In this document: positions 52,618 through 63,953 of the stretch, piece after piece
Layout: the number at the start of each line of letters is the position of its first letter
Position numbering within the stretch: position 1 is the first letter of the stretch
Assembly: GCF_029784135.1 (NCBI RefSeq)
Contig: NC_073745.1
Coordinates: 277,671,803 to 277,735,802 of the forward strand
Source: Toxorhynchites rutilus septentrionalis
Lineage: Eukaryota; Arthropoda; Insecta; Diptera; Culicidae
Direction of reading: 5' to 3'
Length of the DNA stretch: 64,000 nt
Translations under genes and position numbers: made by a program
Notes under the pieces: generated by a model
Seen by the model: only the letters and a program-made list of their open reading frames with translations
The model's database searches: none
Told to the model about the DNA's origin: nothing

Positions 52618-55600
52618 TATAAAGCTCAGAGAAACAGCTTGTATGAATGAGAGATTCCATCAATCTATTCCCTTCATGCCCACCAGCGAAGAGAAGAAAC
52701 CGTTTCTCCGGTGAGCGTGTTCTCCCAGTATTCGTGTTTTAATTCTTCAATCCGCGCTTTTATTTTCCTGGATTCACATAATATAGATGCCAAATGTAAA
52801 GACATGTTTTCGTTTTAGAGACATTTAATTTTGTGAAAACATACTAAGGTCATTTCAAAGTATGTGAAACCCATTGTTTGTGTGATTTATCGAACATGAT
52901 TTAAAAACTCGTGATGGCTTGTCCATTTTTGTTCATTATGATTACATTCGAAGACATTTATTCGTGCCATGCAAAGATATTTGAAAAAATCATCTGGCAT
53001 CCCTCTCGTGAGGCTTAGGAGAAAATCAGGCGGGTCAATTTGCCCGGTAGGTGCGTTTTAGACACATCTCCTCTAGTTACAATTTAATAAGCAAACTGAA
53101 TTTTATTTGTTTTTATTCCAAAAGTTATTGGACGACAAAAGTTAGGTGCGCATCTCTGCCCCGCACTACTTTAGTAGCATGTCCTAAATATAATCTGAAC
53201 ATTTTGAGAACCAAAGCAGAGGGTCCAAAGATGCAATGGCGGATGGTTGTAATAGCTATTATACATGTTATTACAAAATGGATAAACCTCTTAGTTAGGA
53301 ATTCTCCCTGTGACCTTCTATGGCTATATCGTCAATCGACCATTCGAGGAATATTGACCTTTATAAGGTCTGAAGGTATCTGCGAATACTCCATTTTTTT
53401 GGGCTGCTAAAAGTGTACTATATTAATTTGGGAGTCATTTTTATGTATATAATCCGCAATTTCAGAGCGCCGGTAGAAAATTCTGTTTAAATTTGTTTAA
53501 AAGGCAACAAGTTGATAAGTTTTTCACTGGTGACGTTCTATTTAAGTTCTACTGTGCAAGATCTTAACTGCACTTGAAATATTATTTTAATTTTCGAATA
53601 ACCAACAGCGCAATAAAATGAACTTACAAGGCAGCGGTAAACAGTGTTTTTGGGGTTAGGCCTTAGAAAGGGTCAAATAAGTTCCTCGGCGACTTACTCA
53701 GGTTGCCAAAAATAACCTCGGTCGAGGCAATTGATTTGAAATGTAGGAGAAATCAGGGTAAAACCGACACACGCTGTCGTTAAGTTGAGGTTGATTTTCA
53801 GTTATTCTCAGCTATACTTAAGTACAAAATCATGTTGTTTGGTAATGGATGACAAAACATAGATACAATCTACCTATGCAAAAATGCAAGGCGCTTGGAG
53901 TATTCCACAGCCCGATAAAAAATTCGATGGCCCAGATGAATTTGGGTAAAATAATACCTAATAAGTATTTGATTTGGCTTGTGATTTGCAGTTACAATGA
54001 ACATGTTAAGATATATGTGACTACCGGAACTGGTCTTGAAGAGAAATTACTTCTATAGAGGAAAGGTTAACTCGCAAAAGCTTAAAAGCGATTACATCAC
54101 ATTTTTTTCACGATTCTATTAACCGGATTATTTTTGCTAAAGGTTTCGGTGTGATGCAAGAAATTCATTCAATAAGTAGCTCCTCATTCACTTGAGCTAA
54201 ATCAAATAAATGGTGAACGAGAGAAATCGAAAAGAGTTGTCCCCTGTTTGTTCAGCCTAAAGTTTTCAGGTCGATCGCACCGGAATATATTCAATACACA
54301 GATAACCACCCCCAGCAGTTGTGTCGATTCTCACAGAATCTCATGAATTTAGAAGCACACTTTCGGTATTTATTTGCAAGCATTACATCTTATCTGCAAG
54401 TCAGTAACTTTTTCAACAGTAGATTCTTTTGAGGTAGTTTTATGTAAATGTAAAATGTCCTAACGGCTGTGGTATTTTGTATCGGAAGGATTCGTTCGTA
54501 ACGATCCCTCCCTTCTGGATTTACTCAACCGATGAATCTTCGAGATTGGGTACACTACCCCGGAACGATGCATTCAGGGCGAAAGTGAGACCGAGCCACA
54601 TTGAATTGTTTGAAATTCAGACGCTTTGCGGCTACAAGAGAATTTATTTATCTACACGTTACTCCGTCCACTTTCCTCTCACTGATTGCACACCCGAATA
54701 GCCTCTATAGGCATAGCAAATGGTCAACAACCTTTTTTTTGCTACATCCGATTAGACGACGACAACGACGATTCCACCCTTCATTTAATTCCACAAATGC
54801 TTTAAATTGTCCTTCCTGCGATCCTTCTCCTGTGACAAATCCTTCTATTGAGAGATTATGAAAGATGGAGGCATAAAGTTTCCCAGCAGTTTACTGCTGA
54901 CAAGTCTCTCTTGAACCAAGTGCTGAAAAATGACATTCTTTGGATATGCAAAAATCCGAATCGTAAGAACATAACTATCTTCAGGTCAGCTTTCGATATG
55001 CGTATTTCCATTCAAATGTGTTATCAAAAAAGAAGTTGCACATTTTTTCCGTAGAGTCACATTCTCATGTTCTCTCACAATTTCAGCTCATACTAAATAT
55101 TGGAATCATCGAAAGCGATCGTTTTCAGCTGTCTTTCTTCTTATGACGAACGTTCCATAAAAATAGTGCGTGAGAAATGAAGTGTTCAATACATTACACA
55201 TCAAAATTTAATAGATTCTTAATCAAACAGTATTTCAACGAATAAACGAAAAAACTGAAACTCGTCGATCTGTTGTCGATGAATAAATATTTCCAAAATA
55301 AGCACATCCACTGTAAACATTTAACTTTTTAATTTACGTACACATCGGCTAACACGATTGTGTTTATTTTGTATGCAAATTTCTGTCTGGTGATGTATAA
55401 TGTTCAATCGTTGTTACAATGTAACAAAAATACTCACACCAGGAATAGCACTGAATATATATGGAACGGATTCACATGCACCTGGTTACACATAACGCTG
55501 AATCATCGCACTGGAAGAATGGAACAAACGAAAAAAAAATGAATACAATCCGAGCTAAAATGTCAATTAACCACAATTACCTCAACTGGAATAATGGAAT

Positions 55601-56722
55601 GCAAATTATACGAAAATATATTTCCTTCGGAATACTGTTGCATGTTTTATGCAAATTTGTTTAATTGTTTCCAGTGCATCAGTGCGGTCACGAGTGGTGA
55701 GGAGCGAGGTTTCCCTCAGATTTTCGTATAAATTTGCTTACACCTGCACAATCAGGAATGGGTACACCCCTTGCATATGGGAGTTGTGTTGCCTGACTTC
55801 TCATGCGCTCCATCACCGGAAAAACTTCCACCTCCATGCGTACCGTGAAAACCCGTATCTTTTCATTACGACACACATAAAATTCCCCAACACAAATGAA
55901 CTCGCATGCCGACAAGACGATTGCGAAGGGAGTGACTCTGTTTCCTGCTGCACAAAATGCATTTCCCCATCCAACTGTGAGCAACTGTTCTCCCTTTCTT
56001 ACGCATCCTCGTAATGATCAAGTGGTATTCCGAGAAGTAGCTAAACAGGTAGGTAAACACACAACTCTCGTACGACAAATGGGTAAATTTCAAATTCAAA
56101 TTCACGATAATTGAACGCCTAGCGAAGCAGAAAATAATGTCACCCCCATTTGCGTTCCGATTGCAGCAGCAGCACTTCACTTTTCCCAAACCGCTATTGG
56201 TAGTTCCGCCGCTAATTGAATTCGAAATTAAAACAAATTAACTGCAGTTAAGCTATTTATGTAATAAGTGCCGTCATTTCAGAATATTTTCGCTAATGAT
56301 TCAAACGCCGGCTCGAAATAGTTCGTGCCATTTGTTCCGATCTGCGGTCGACCATGGATTTCATATTACCAGCGTTACGGTTCAATGGGTTCACCGCATG
56401 CAATACGATGTGCACTTCAGGAACACCGTATCAGGGTCGCTCAGAAGAAGTGCCTCACACCATCGGGAAAAGGGTGCAAAATAATAAATCCATTACTTCT
56501 AATTACTACATGCAATCCCGGTTCGAGAGTTATCGCGTAGAATGTTGAAAATATTTATCATTGTTGAGAAATATCCCTCAAGGGCATTCGTTCCAAATTT
56601 CATAACAAATTTAATAACAAATAATTTTGGTTTTTTTTCTCTTGCAAATGAAGGAATAATAATCAAGTTAACGCATTTGTGCCACATTAAAGATTTTTTG
56701 AACTTTATCCCCACCCTGAGTA
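52618..56722. other. Four kilobases without a recognised gene or element
   Basis: Unique or decayed sequence. Open frames such as 53051-53410 and 55649-56014 show no recognisable motif. A mildly more GC-balanced stretch lies at 55660-56460. I cannot support exons or element ends here. Confidence 0.4.
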
Positions 56723-57076
56723 GGGGAGGATGGGGTAAGACGGCCACCCTAAGCATGGAGTACAATAAAACACAATGTATACAAAACTGAAGCATTTCTT
56801 CATATCAGCATAGATCTTTATGATGTTCTCCACCATCACGCTGATTTTTCAGAAAGTTTACTTGTTATTTCATAATGTTATATGATAAATCAAAAAAGGT
56901 ATGAAAATGATGCTACCAAAACCATGCGGGGTAACGTTGATCACCACTATGGGTATGACGGACACATGATTATAGCCGTATAGAGGATTATTGTTTCCGG
57001 CAAAATTGTACTACAAATCAGAGCCGTTGTACTTTAGATCAATCGTGACAAGAGGTGTTGTTTTCCCTTAATTATA

Positions 57077-58367
57077 TTAGGCTGTCAAAAAAGTCCTGCG
57101 GTATTTTTTTTGAATTTTCATTTGTTCATAAAATTAGTTACAATCATCTGTTTTAAGTCAAATATGCGCCGTTTTGTTCGATGACTTGTTCCCAACGAGA
57201 TGCCAACTTCATAATACCCCTGTTATAGAAGCTCGCTTCCTTATTGGCAAAAAACTCGGATAGCCAATTTTCACAGGCCTCTTTTGTGGCTAACTTCTGA
57301 CTACCTAGCTCGTTCGCCATGGACAAAAACAGGTGGTAGTCACTTGGTGCAAGGTCAGGACTATACGGCGGATGCAAAAGAACCTCCCATCCGAGCTCCC
57401 GGAGCTTCTGGCGCGTCACCAAAGAAGTGTGTGGCCTGACGTTGTCCTGATGGAAGACAATGCGGCCTCTGTTTATCAAAGATGGCCTCTTCTTCATGAG
57501 TGCTACCTTCAAGCGGTCCAGTTGTTGGCAGTACAGGTCCGAATTGAGCGTTTGGCCATAGGGAAGCAGCTCATAATAGATTATTCCTTGACAATCCCAC
57601 CAAACACACAGCAGAACCTTCCTGGCCGTTAATGAGGGCTTGGCCACCGTCTGAGCCGCTTCAGCGGGCTTCGACCACGACCGTTTGCGCTTCACGTTGT
57701 CGTAAGTTACCCACTTTTCATCGCCAGTCACCATCCGCTTCAGAAACGGGTCGATTTTGTTGCGATTCAGCAGCGATTCACATGCGTCGATACGGTCAAA
57801 GATGTTTTTTTTTGCGTCAACGTGTGTGGCACCCATACATCGAGCTTCTTTGTGAATCCAAGCTTCTTCAAATGGTTAATAACGGTTTGATGACTTATCC
57901 CCAGCTCTTGGCCGATGCTACGGCTGCTACTATGCCGGTCTTTCTCGGCTAATTCAGCGATTTTGTCGCAATTTTCGACGACAGGCCTTCCGGAGCGTGG
58001 CGCATCTTCGACGACCTCTACACCAGAACGAAAACGTTGAAACCATCGTTGGGCGGTGGAAATGGAAACTGTATCGGGTCCATAAACTGCACAAATTTTA
58101 TTGGCAGCTTGAGATGCATTTTTGCCTTTGTCATAGTAGTACTGTAAAATATATCGGATTTTCTCTTTATTTTGATCCATATTTGCGACACTATAACTCA
58201 CGAACGACTTAACCAAACAAAACACTGTCAAGGACTATATTATAGCAAGGCCTATAAAATACCTTTCCAACAAGCTATAGTATGACTCGATACAATGAAT
58301 ACAACTAGAGCTACGCGCTTACAACGACACCTCGCGGAAATACCGCAGGACTTTTTTGACTGCCTAA
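57077..58367 (-). mobile_element. mariner M4, nearly intact
   Basis: ITRs TTAGGCTGTCAAAAAAGTCC (left) and its near-complement ending GCCTAA (right) with one mismatch by eye in the first bases. TA flanks at 57075-57076 and 58368-58369. 1,291 bp. It differs from M1-M3 in both ITR and protein and is a separate lineage. Confidence 0.93.
57153..58180 (-). pseudogene. mariner transposase with a single frameshift
   Basis: Starts at 58180 with MDQNKEKIRYILQYYYDKGK. Helix-turn-helix region, YGPDTVSISTAQRWFQRFRSG, GRPVV, SRSIGQELGISHQTV, then WVPHTLTQKK. An A-run of about ten near 57808-57816 shifts the frame once. After it: GDEKW (first Asp), LLCVWWDCQGIIYYELL, HQDNVRPHTS (second Asp), YSPDLAPSDYHLF (third Asp), ending ...NGAYLT at 57153. 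All DD34D residues are present and there is no other stop. It is the best-preserved mariner in the window; the single lesion is in a homopolymer and could be a sequencing error. Confidence 0.9.
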
Positions 58368-58435
58368 TATATAACGGGCTTAATGCGCAGCCCTTTTATC
58401 ACATCTCTTACGATAGTGGCCGTCTTAACCCCGTT

Positions 58436-58755
58436 ATGAGTCGACTAAAAATGCCTCAATAATTCATTGAAATGCTTAAAAAACATACCGTTTTCTAAAT
58501 AAGCACACAGAACAGACCTGTATGTTTACTATTATATCATTGGTTTCACGAGACATGTACATATTCACCACTAAAACACTAAATTTCTAGCGAGCATATT
58601 TATAAATCGATGCTCGTCGCCATCTGAAAAGTATTTTTTTTTGTTTTCTTATAACGTTTCACCTATACACACGCCAAAATTGGTATACATAATTCAGTGT
58701 TATGCAATACACTAAAATAATGTATTATAATTGTCCAATAGTTGATCGTTTCAAT
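58436..58755. other. No gene recognised
   Basis: Spacer of about 320 bp between MITEs; nothing supported. Confidence 0.45.
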
Positions 58756-59082
58756 CAGGGCCCGAAATCTTCGAAGGTGAAAAATGAGGACCGACTCTAC
58801 TCTCAATAGCTTCGCTTCGACTAGAACTGCTTCGGCAGTCGCCGCCAACAAAAAGTGACTTGACTAGAAAATGAATTGACTAGCGTTGACTAGCGAGGAT
58901 GACTGGTGAACTCGTCCAGTCAGTGGTTATTTTAACTGACTCGACTAATGAATACAAATCTGCTTCTTCATTTAACTGACTTCAATCCATATTTCTACAC
59001 CCCTAGGAACGAAATTTATACCCGCGTACACAATCTTATTTTTACGTCCGTATAAAGAGAAACGAAAACATGATTTCTGATG
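58756..59082 (+). repeat. CAGGGCCC repeat, copy A
   Basis: Begins CAGGGCCCGAAATCTTCGAA and shares with 61922-62138 the blocks TAGCTTCGCTTCGACTAG, CTAATGAATACAAATCTGC and ACACAATCTTATTTTTACGT, in the same orientation. The start resembles hAT termini (CAGGG), but a right TIR is not evident. It contains extra TTGACTAG-type units (58855-58960) absent from copy B. Confidence 0.65.
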
Positions 59083-60159
59083 CAAAAAAGAAGTCACCCC
59101 ATCAATGGACGGTTTATTGTCTATCCTTCATGAACTCAAACCAACGAACTTAGACATTTATCAAGTATGCTATAAAGGTCCTCGCGTTAGTATTAGTAAA
59201 TAGCGTGCAAAATAGCGCACCCACACACTGCATGCTATTTTATACGTGTGAGTAATTTTCGTGTACGATACAAAACAATCTAGCTCACCTGTAGCGTATG
59301 TCAAATCACATTGAACTCGAACATCGATGCATACACACGTACATGGGAGAGAGAAAGAGAGGAACGAATTCGTTCTGGGGAAAGTCACTCCAAAATGCAA
59401 TGTGGGCAATTTGACTGGAAAGAATGAAATGATATCTCGCGTAACTTTTGAAAAGGTCCAATGTAACATTTTCGTCAACTCGAGAAAAACGAAGTTGAAG
59501 ACCCGAACATTAATCCGCGAATTGTCTTGAAAGGTATCGATCTCTATCACTACTTTCTCCACTAGCAGTCAAGAATAACTCTAAAACTAACTACTAAACA
59601 GCAATCCAAATATCAGCATTTCGTTCTAAAGACAGATTATTGTTATTATCACTCGTTGAATTACACTGAAATCGCTAACAACGCCCGTAAGAAACAAAAA
59701 CTCAAAACGACCGAAGTACGACATCGTGTTGTTTTGACTGCTTTGCTACTTCGGACGTTCCAAGCGTCGGAGGAAAGTGGCGTCCGAAGTAACAGCCGAG
59801 TGCTTAAAATACGAATCTGCACATTGGATATTTTTTGTATCGGCGATAAAAAGATGAAGAAGGTAGATACATGAACGATTGTTTTTGTAATGCATTCAAT
59901 GCGCAATATTTTTGTTTGGAGTTCTTTGGAAGTTGAGATATCTGACGTATGAAATTTCATACGCTGAGCCGATACAGTACCAAAAATGTAAATCATTTGA
60001 ATATCGAACAAAACGGTTTTATTTCATAAAATTCAACTCAACAACCATTTTCATGGTTTATTAGCACTTTCGTGTACTGCCATTCTACGCATATTTGTCC
60101 CACGGTTCATAGGAATTGCATAGAACATAGTACAGTTATGCGTTGAACGGTAGTGTATC
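59083..60159. other. No gene recognised; 130-codon minus-strand open frame
   Basis: A minus-strand frame at 59170-59562 has no motif I recognise. The palindrome GTATGAAATTTCATAC lies at about 59948. Nothing else is supported. Confidence 0.4.
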
Positions 60160-61072
60160 GGATTTAGTATCACTGAGTATGGTACAGGAAGAAGCACTCC
60201 GAAGGGTGCAAACCCACATCACACTTCAAGCTAATATACGTCTTACATCGGTTGTAATACGCACACCTTCGTTGGGTACCAGATGGATTCGTATTAATGA
60301 AATGATTTATTCCGTCAAACCTAACTTCCGATGACTTCGAGTGTTTATGCTTGATCTGCATGAACTCGATCCTTGCTGGATTTATGTCACTCTTTCGAAT
60401 TTAAGGTAATTTTTTCCCAGTGTCTGGCTCTCCGCTTCTTGCTGCTGCCCGAGAAGCATTCTTGTTATTGGCCTCGTTCAATGTTGCTCTCGACATTCAC
60501 TTGTTTGTCAAAACCGGAAGGGCCGTCCTCCGAGTCACTATCTCCAGCATCCACATCGCTGCCTCCATCGCTTGGGGGCACGATGACAAAGTCAATATCA
60601 TTTGTTGACACTAGATTTTCGAAAGCGTCTTCTTCCAAATCAATCAAATGATTGTACAGAGCCTCCAGAATATCGGGAAGCTGATATATCCTATTGAGAA
60701 AAAAATACCGTAGTTGCAAATCGTATGAAATTTCATACACTCAAAAGTAAACATAGATTTTTTTTGCGGTTTCATAATTTTCTTCGGATTTTTTGCTAGA
60801 TATCATTTTTTACACTCGTCTAGTAGTGTTGTGTCACAGATTTGAGCAATTCAGAATCCTTTAAGAGGTAAAACTTTGATAAATTTATTTTTTTACTCGA
60901 ACTGTGCAAGCTTCAATATACAACAAAAATGACAGATAAAATGACACTGACACTAAAAAACACTCTTAAATTGTTATGTGGTAATGCGCTTAACACTTTA
61001 GTTTCATCAAAAACAGTTTTTCATAAACGGGCATTTTTGCGTATTAAATTTCATACGCTGGGCACTAATGGG
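60160..61072 (-). pseudogene. piggyBac transposase relic, core deleted
   Basis: On the minus strand, the terminus CCCATTAGTGCCCAGCGTAT lies next to TTAA (61073-61076). The N-terminal part at 60740-60465 includes LEALYNHLIDLEEDAFENL and VIVPPSDGGSDVDAGDSDSEDGPS, an acidic head typical of piggyBac proteins. After a stop the next recognisable piece at 60361-60170 is the C-terminal cysteine-rich domain: EVRFDGINHFI, RRCAYYNRCKTYISLKCDVGLHPSECF. The whole catalytic core between them is gone. The left terminus and second TTAA were not found. Call is by family motifs. Confidence 0.75.
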
Positions 61073-61076
61073 TTAA

Positions 61077-61921
61077 AAAAGTCTTGGGCAAGTAAATAAA
61101 ACCCCGAAACAGGTTTTCGCCTGAAGTTATGTAATATTGTGGCGTGGAAAAAACATCATGAGTGTAGGGCGGCGGTGACACTGGATTCAGAAAAGTGGTC
61201 GTACGAATTGTATGCAATAGTAAAAGTAAACAACCACATTGAGTTCTATTGGTGTGGTTACATTGCTTCCCCCTTGCTTCGTTCGAATTCGTCAGCTTCT
61301 ATCGAACAAAATTGTTTGTTTCCATTCGTAAAATCAAATTTTCGCTCGTACTCCGATCCAAAGTAACCTTAGCCTAAGACGGTTTGTAATACCGTGCGCG
61401 AGTATACGAGTTATGGTTTTGCGCACTAAATGTCCAAACCAAAATAACTATGTGGAAATTTCTTCAGATCGTGGTGCAATAGTTTTGAATTGCAATGAAT
61501 GATATATTTCAAAAGAATAATTATCTTGCTGAAGCCGCTTCCGATGGTGGGTTGGCGGTCGACTTGGACCGCCTCGATTCCTTATCCTCGTTTGGCTAGG
61601 TTCATTGTAGCCGCCAGACACTACCGAACCTGTAAAAGCGGAAGTCAATGAAGCTTAGACGAAAACATATTTCGTAATCCGTGATCACGAATGTAGAATG
61701 TTCAGATCTAGTCGCGACATCCGGGGACAAAATACTTCCTGTTGTATTAGTAGGCTCGAATCCAACTTTAAACTAAAAACAAAATGAATAAAATGTTCAC
61801 TATGTTATGTTATTTATGAATCTGGGGATCAGTTAAATGAACAGCATCAGAAATTGGAGTGTTTAACGTATATGCGTTTGAGCAACAATTCGGGTGTGTT
61901 GAACGATCCAAAACTAGCAAT
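61077..61921. other. No gene recognised
   Basis: About 0.85 kb of spacer without supported coding sequence or element termini. Confidence 0.45.
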
Positions 61922-62138
61922 CAGGGCCCAAAATCTTCGAATATGAAAAATGAAAATCGACTCTCCTCTCAGTAGCTTCGCTTCGACTAGGACTACTTCA
62001 ACGTCATTTGACTAATGAATACAAATCTGCCTCTTCATTCAGCCTTCCACATCCACACTTCTACTCCCCCTGACACGAATCTCGTTACCCGCATACACAA
62101 TATTATTTTTACGTCCATATAAAGTGAAACGAAAACTT
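61922..62138 (+). repeat. CAGGGCCC repeat, copy B
   Basis: Begins CAGGGCCCAAAATCTTCGAA; shorter relative of 58756-59082, with an internal segment missing. Same flank AAT before the terminus in both copies. Confidence 0.65.
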
Positions 62139-62164
62139 GATCAAGCGAGCGTCATATGAATGAC

Positions 62165-62400
62165 ATATCTCAAAGCGGAAATTAACCAGGCAAACGTATA
62201 CCCTCCGACGCTTGCTAACGCTCGGTCGGACCTAATTAAAGGATAGCCTCCCATGTTTCAAACTAACCGGGCAATAAAATACTTCTACGTAAATACTTCC
62301 GGGTACATGTTGCATTCGGGTAAATGTTCATTCGGTTAGATGTTCCACATTTGGGTATTTGTTACATTAGGGAGATTGGAATTCGGGTGAATGCCAGAAT
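62165..62400. repeat. Hairpin and degenerate TTCGGGTAAATGTT array
   Basis: An inverted repeat TCCGACG...CGGTCGGA lies at about 62203-62231. From about 62295 to 62400 a unit of roughly 16 bp (ATTCGGGTAAATGTTC and variants: ATTCGGTTAGATGTTC, ATTTGGGTATTTGTTA, ATTCGGGTGAATGCCA) recurs five to six times. Not coding. Confidence 0.6.
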
Positions 62401-62592
62401 TAAATGTGGCAACCCTGTCCTGGACCATTGTGCACTGGCCCATACATGGCGGGATAATCGGATGACGTATGGCATTTTTAGTTTGAAACCGTTGAGGAAC
62501 AACTGGTTGAAATATAGGACGAAATGTAGATCGAAGTCGTACGTACGACCTTCAATGTCCGCGAAAGGCGTTAGCACAGTAATGGAACAGTA

Positions 62593-62946
62593 AGGGTGCT
62601 CATACACTGTTTGACCGAAGCCAAATATTTGACTCTTTTTGACAGATAAAATTTGGTCAAGGTGTACTGATCAAATATATTCTACACAAAACACGACAAG
62701 CAAATATTCAATTATTGGATGCCTAAAATATTTTTTCAGTCTGTTCTTCGAACCTGTCGGTACATGGTTAGGTTACCTTGGATATTTCAGTTGATTTTTT
62801 TCCATGTTCGGTGTTTGATATTGTTTACTACTGTTTAAAATTGAAGAGTGGCAAACAAAATAGTGTTTGTACAAATATCAAATCAAACCTTATCTGTCAA
62901 AAAATATCAAATATTTGACCTCCGGGCAAACAGTGCACGGCCACCT
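62593..62946. mobile_element. MITE with long (about 60 bp) imperfect TIRs, TA target
   Basis: Left end AGGGTGCTCATACACTGTTT... and right end ...AAACAGTGCACGGCCACCT are complementary over about 60 bp, including CAAATATTTGA and TTTTTGACAGATAA. TA flanks at 62591-62592 and 62947-62948. 354 bp, no coding sequence; a foldback-like MITE. Confidence 0.8.
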
Positions 62947-63230
62947 TAAGTGCTTCGTCGAATTGGTCTTTTGGAATTGACGATCTAACGTACAAATCTA
63001 CACCTAGGCGGCGCTGCGGTGAAAGTGATGATGGTTTTAAATTTTGCAATGTGAGTTTATGGAAGGCTTGGAGTTATTTCCATAAATCACAATGTTATAG
63101 TCATAAAAGATTATTTAATTGCGATTAGTTTGTAAGAAATTTAATCCTGCACAATTTTATATATAACATGTTATTTTCTTACCTCTTCCAGTAGTGAAAA
63201 TTGTATAAATGTTGACAATGGTTGAATCAA

Positions 63231-63950
63231 AAAAGTCATAGGAGGGTTGTGTCCGAGACACGACCGCATAGTTGACGTAGGATTCCGTTAGGCTATCTGT
63301 TGATTTTGGATATGTTCGAAGAATTACATTGTTAAACTCTTTGACAATGATTTCGTGGCCCTGAAAAGGGCCGTTTTGTTTGGTTGTTGAGTATTGTTTC
63401 TTCATTCCACCGGTGTTTACCGAGTGATGATGACAGAAGGGTGGTAAACATTCGTTGAATGGTGCGTATCAGATAGAAGATGCCGAAGTGGAATGAGATA
63501 TGATTAAAACCGCCCTCTGTGCGCCCTAGACGAGATGCCTCATGTGTTATGTATGGATGAAATATATAAAAAAAAACTCACAAATGCAATATAAGATAAT
63601 TTTCTATACCGAACACAATTATCAATTTTTCTCATCAGTAAAAACACGTTACTTTATTATAGAGAAAGCATATTTGAAATGGAAAAGGTAATTTTCTTTT
63701 ATAATTTTTATTTTCTAAGTGTTTATTCAACCTTTTATTCACCCCAATGCGAAATTTTAATTGGACTAACAACACCTAATACTATATGTGGAGCAAATGA
63801 GAAATCTCTTTTTCGAATATTTTTACACTTTGTCTCACCGGATCGTTTACCAGATGTCTCACCGATCGTTTACGTTTTGCGTTACAGAGTTCTCACATGC
63901 AGGAATCATGCATTTTTCTACTTGTTTTTGATTGTGCTCTCGAATTTTCT
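63231..63950 (+). mobile_element. Hairpin-ended family, copy 8, left end
   Basis: CATAGGAGG is followed by a perfect hairpin (GTTGTGTC-CGA-GACACGAC), then CCGCATAGTTGACGTAGGATTCCG. An A-run (CAAAAAAGT) precedes it. No right end in plus orientation is found before the window ends, so the extent is unknown; the stated end is only the limit before the next terminus. No coding region is recognised. Confidence 0.55.
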
Positions 63951-63953
63951 TTT

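Larger units (their letters stand above)
56723..58435. mobile_element. MITE with GGGGTAAGACGGCCAC termini, split by mariner M4
   Basis: The left GGGGTAAGACGGCCACC and right (inverted) GGGGTTAAGACGGCCACTAT are complementary ends. Without the mariner the unit is about 0.42 kb. A related internal motif GCGGGGTAACGTTGATCACC occurs near 56927. No coding sequence of its own. Confidence 0.6.

Noticed and set aside
59170..59562. 130-codon minus-strand frame as a possible gene
   Set aside because: No recognisable domain or signal; not supported beyond being open.
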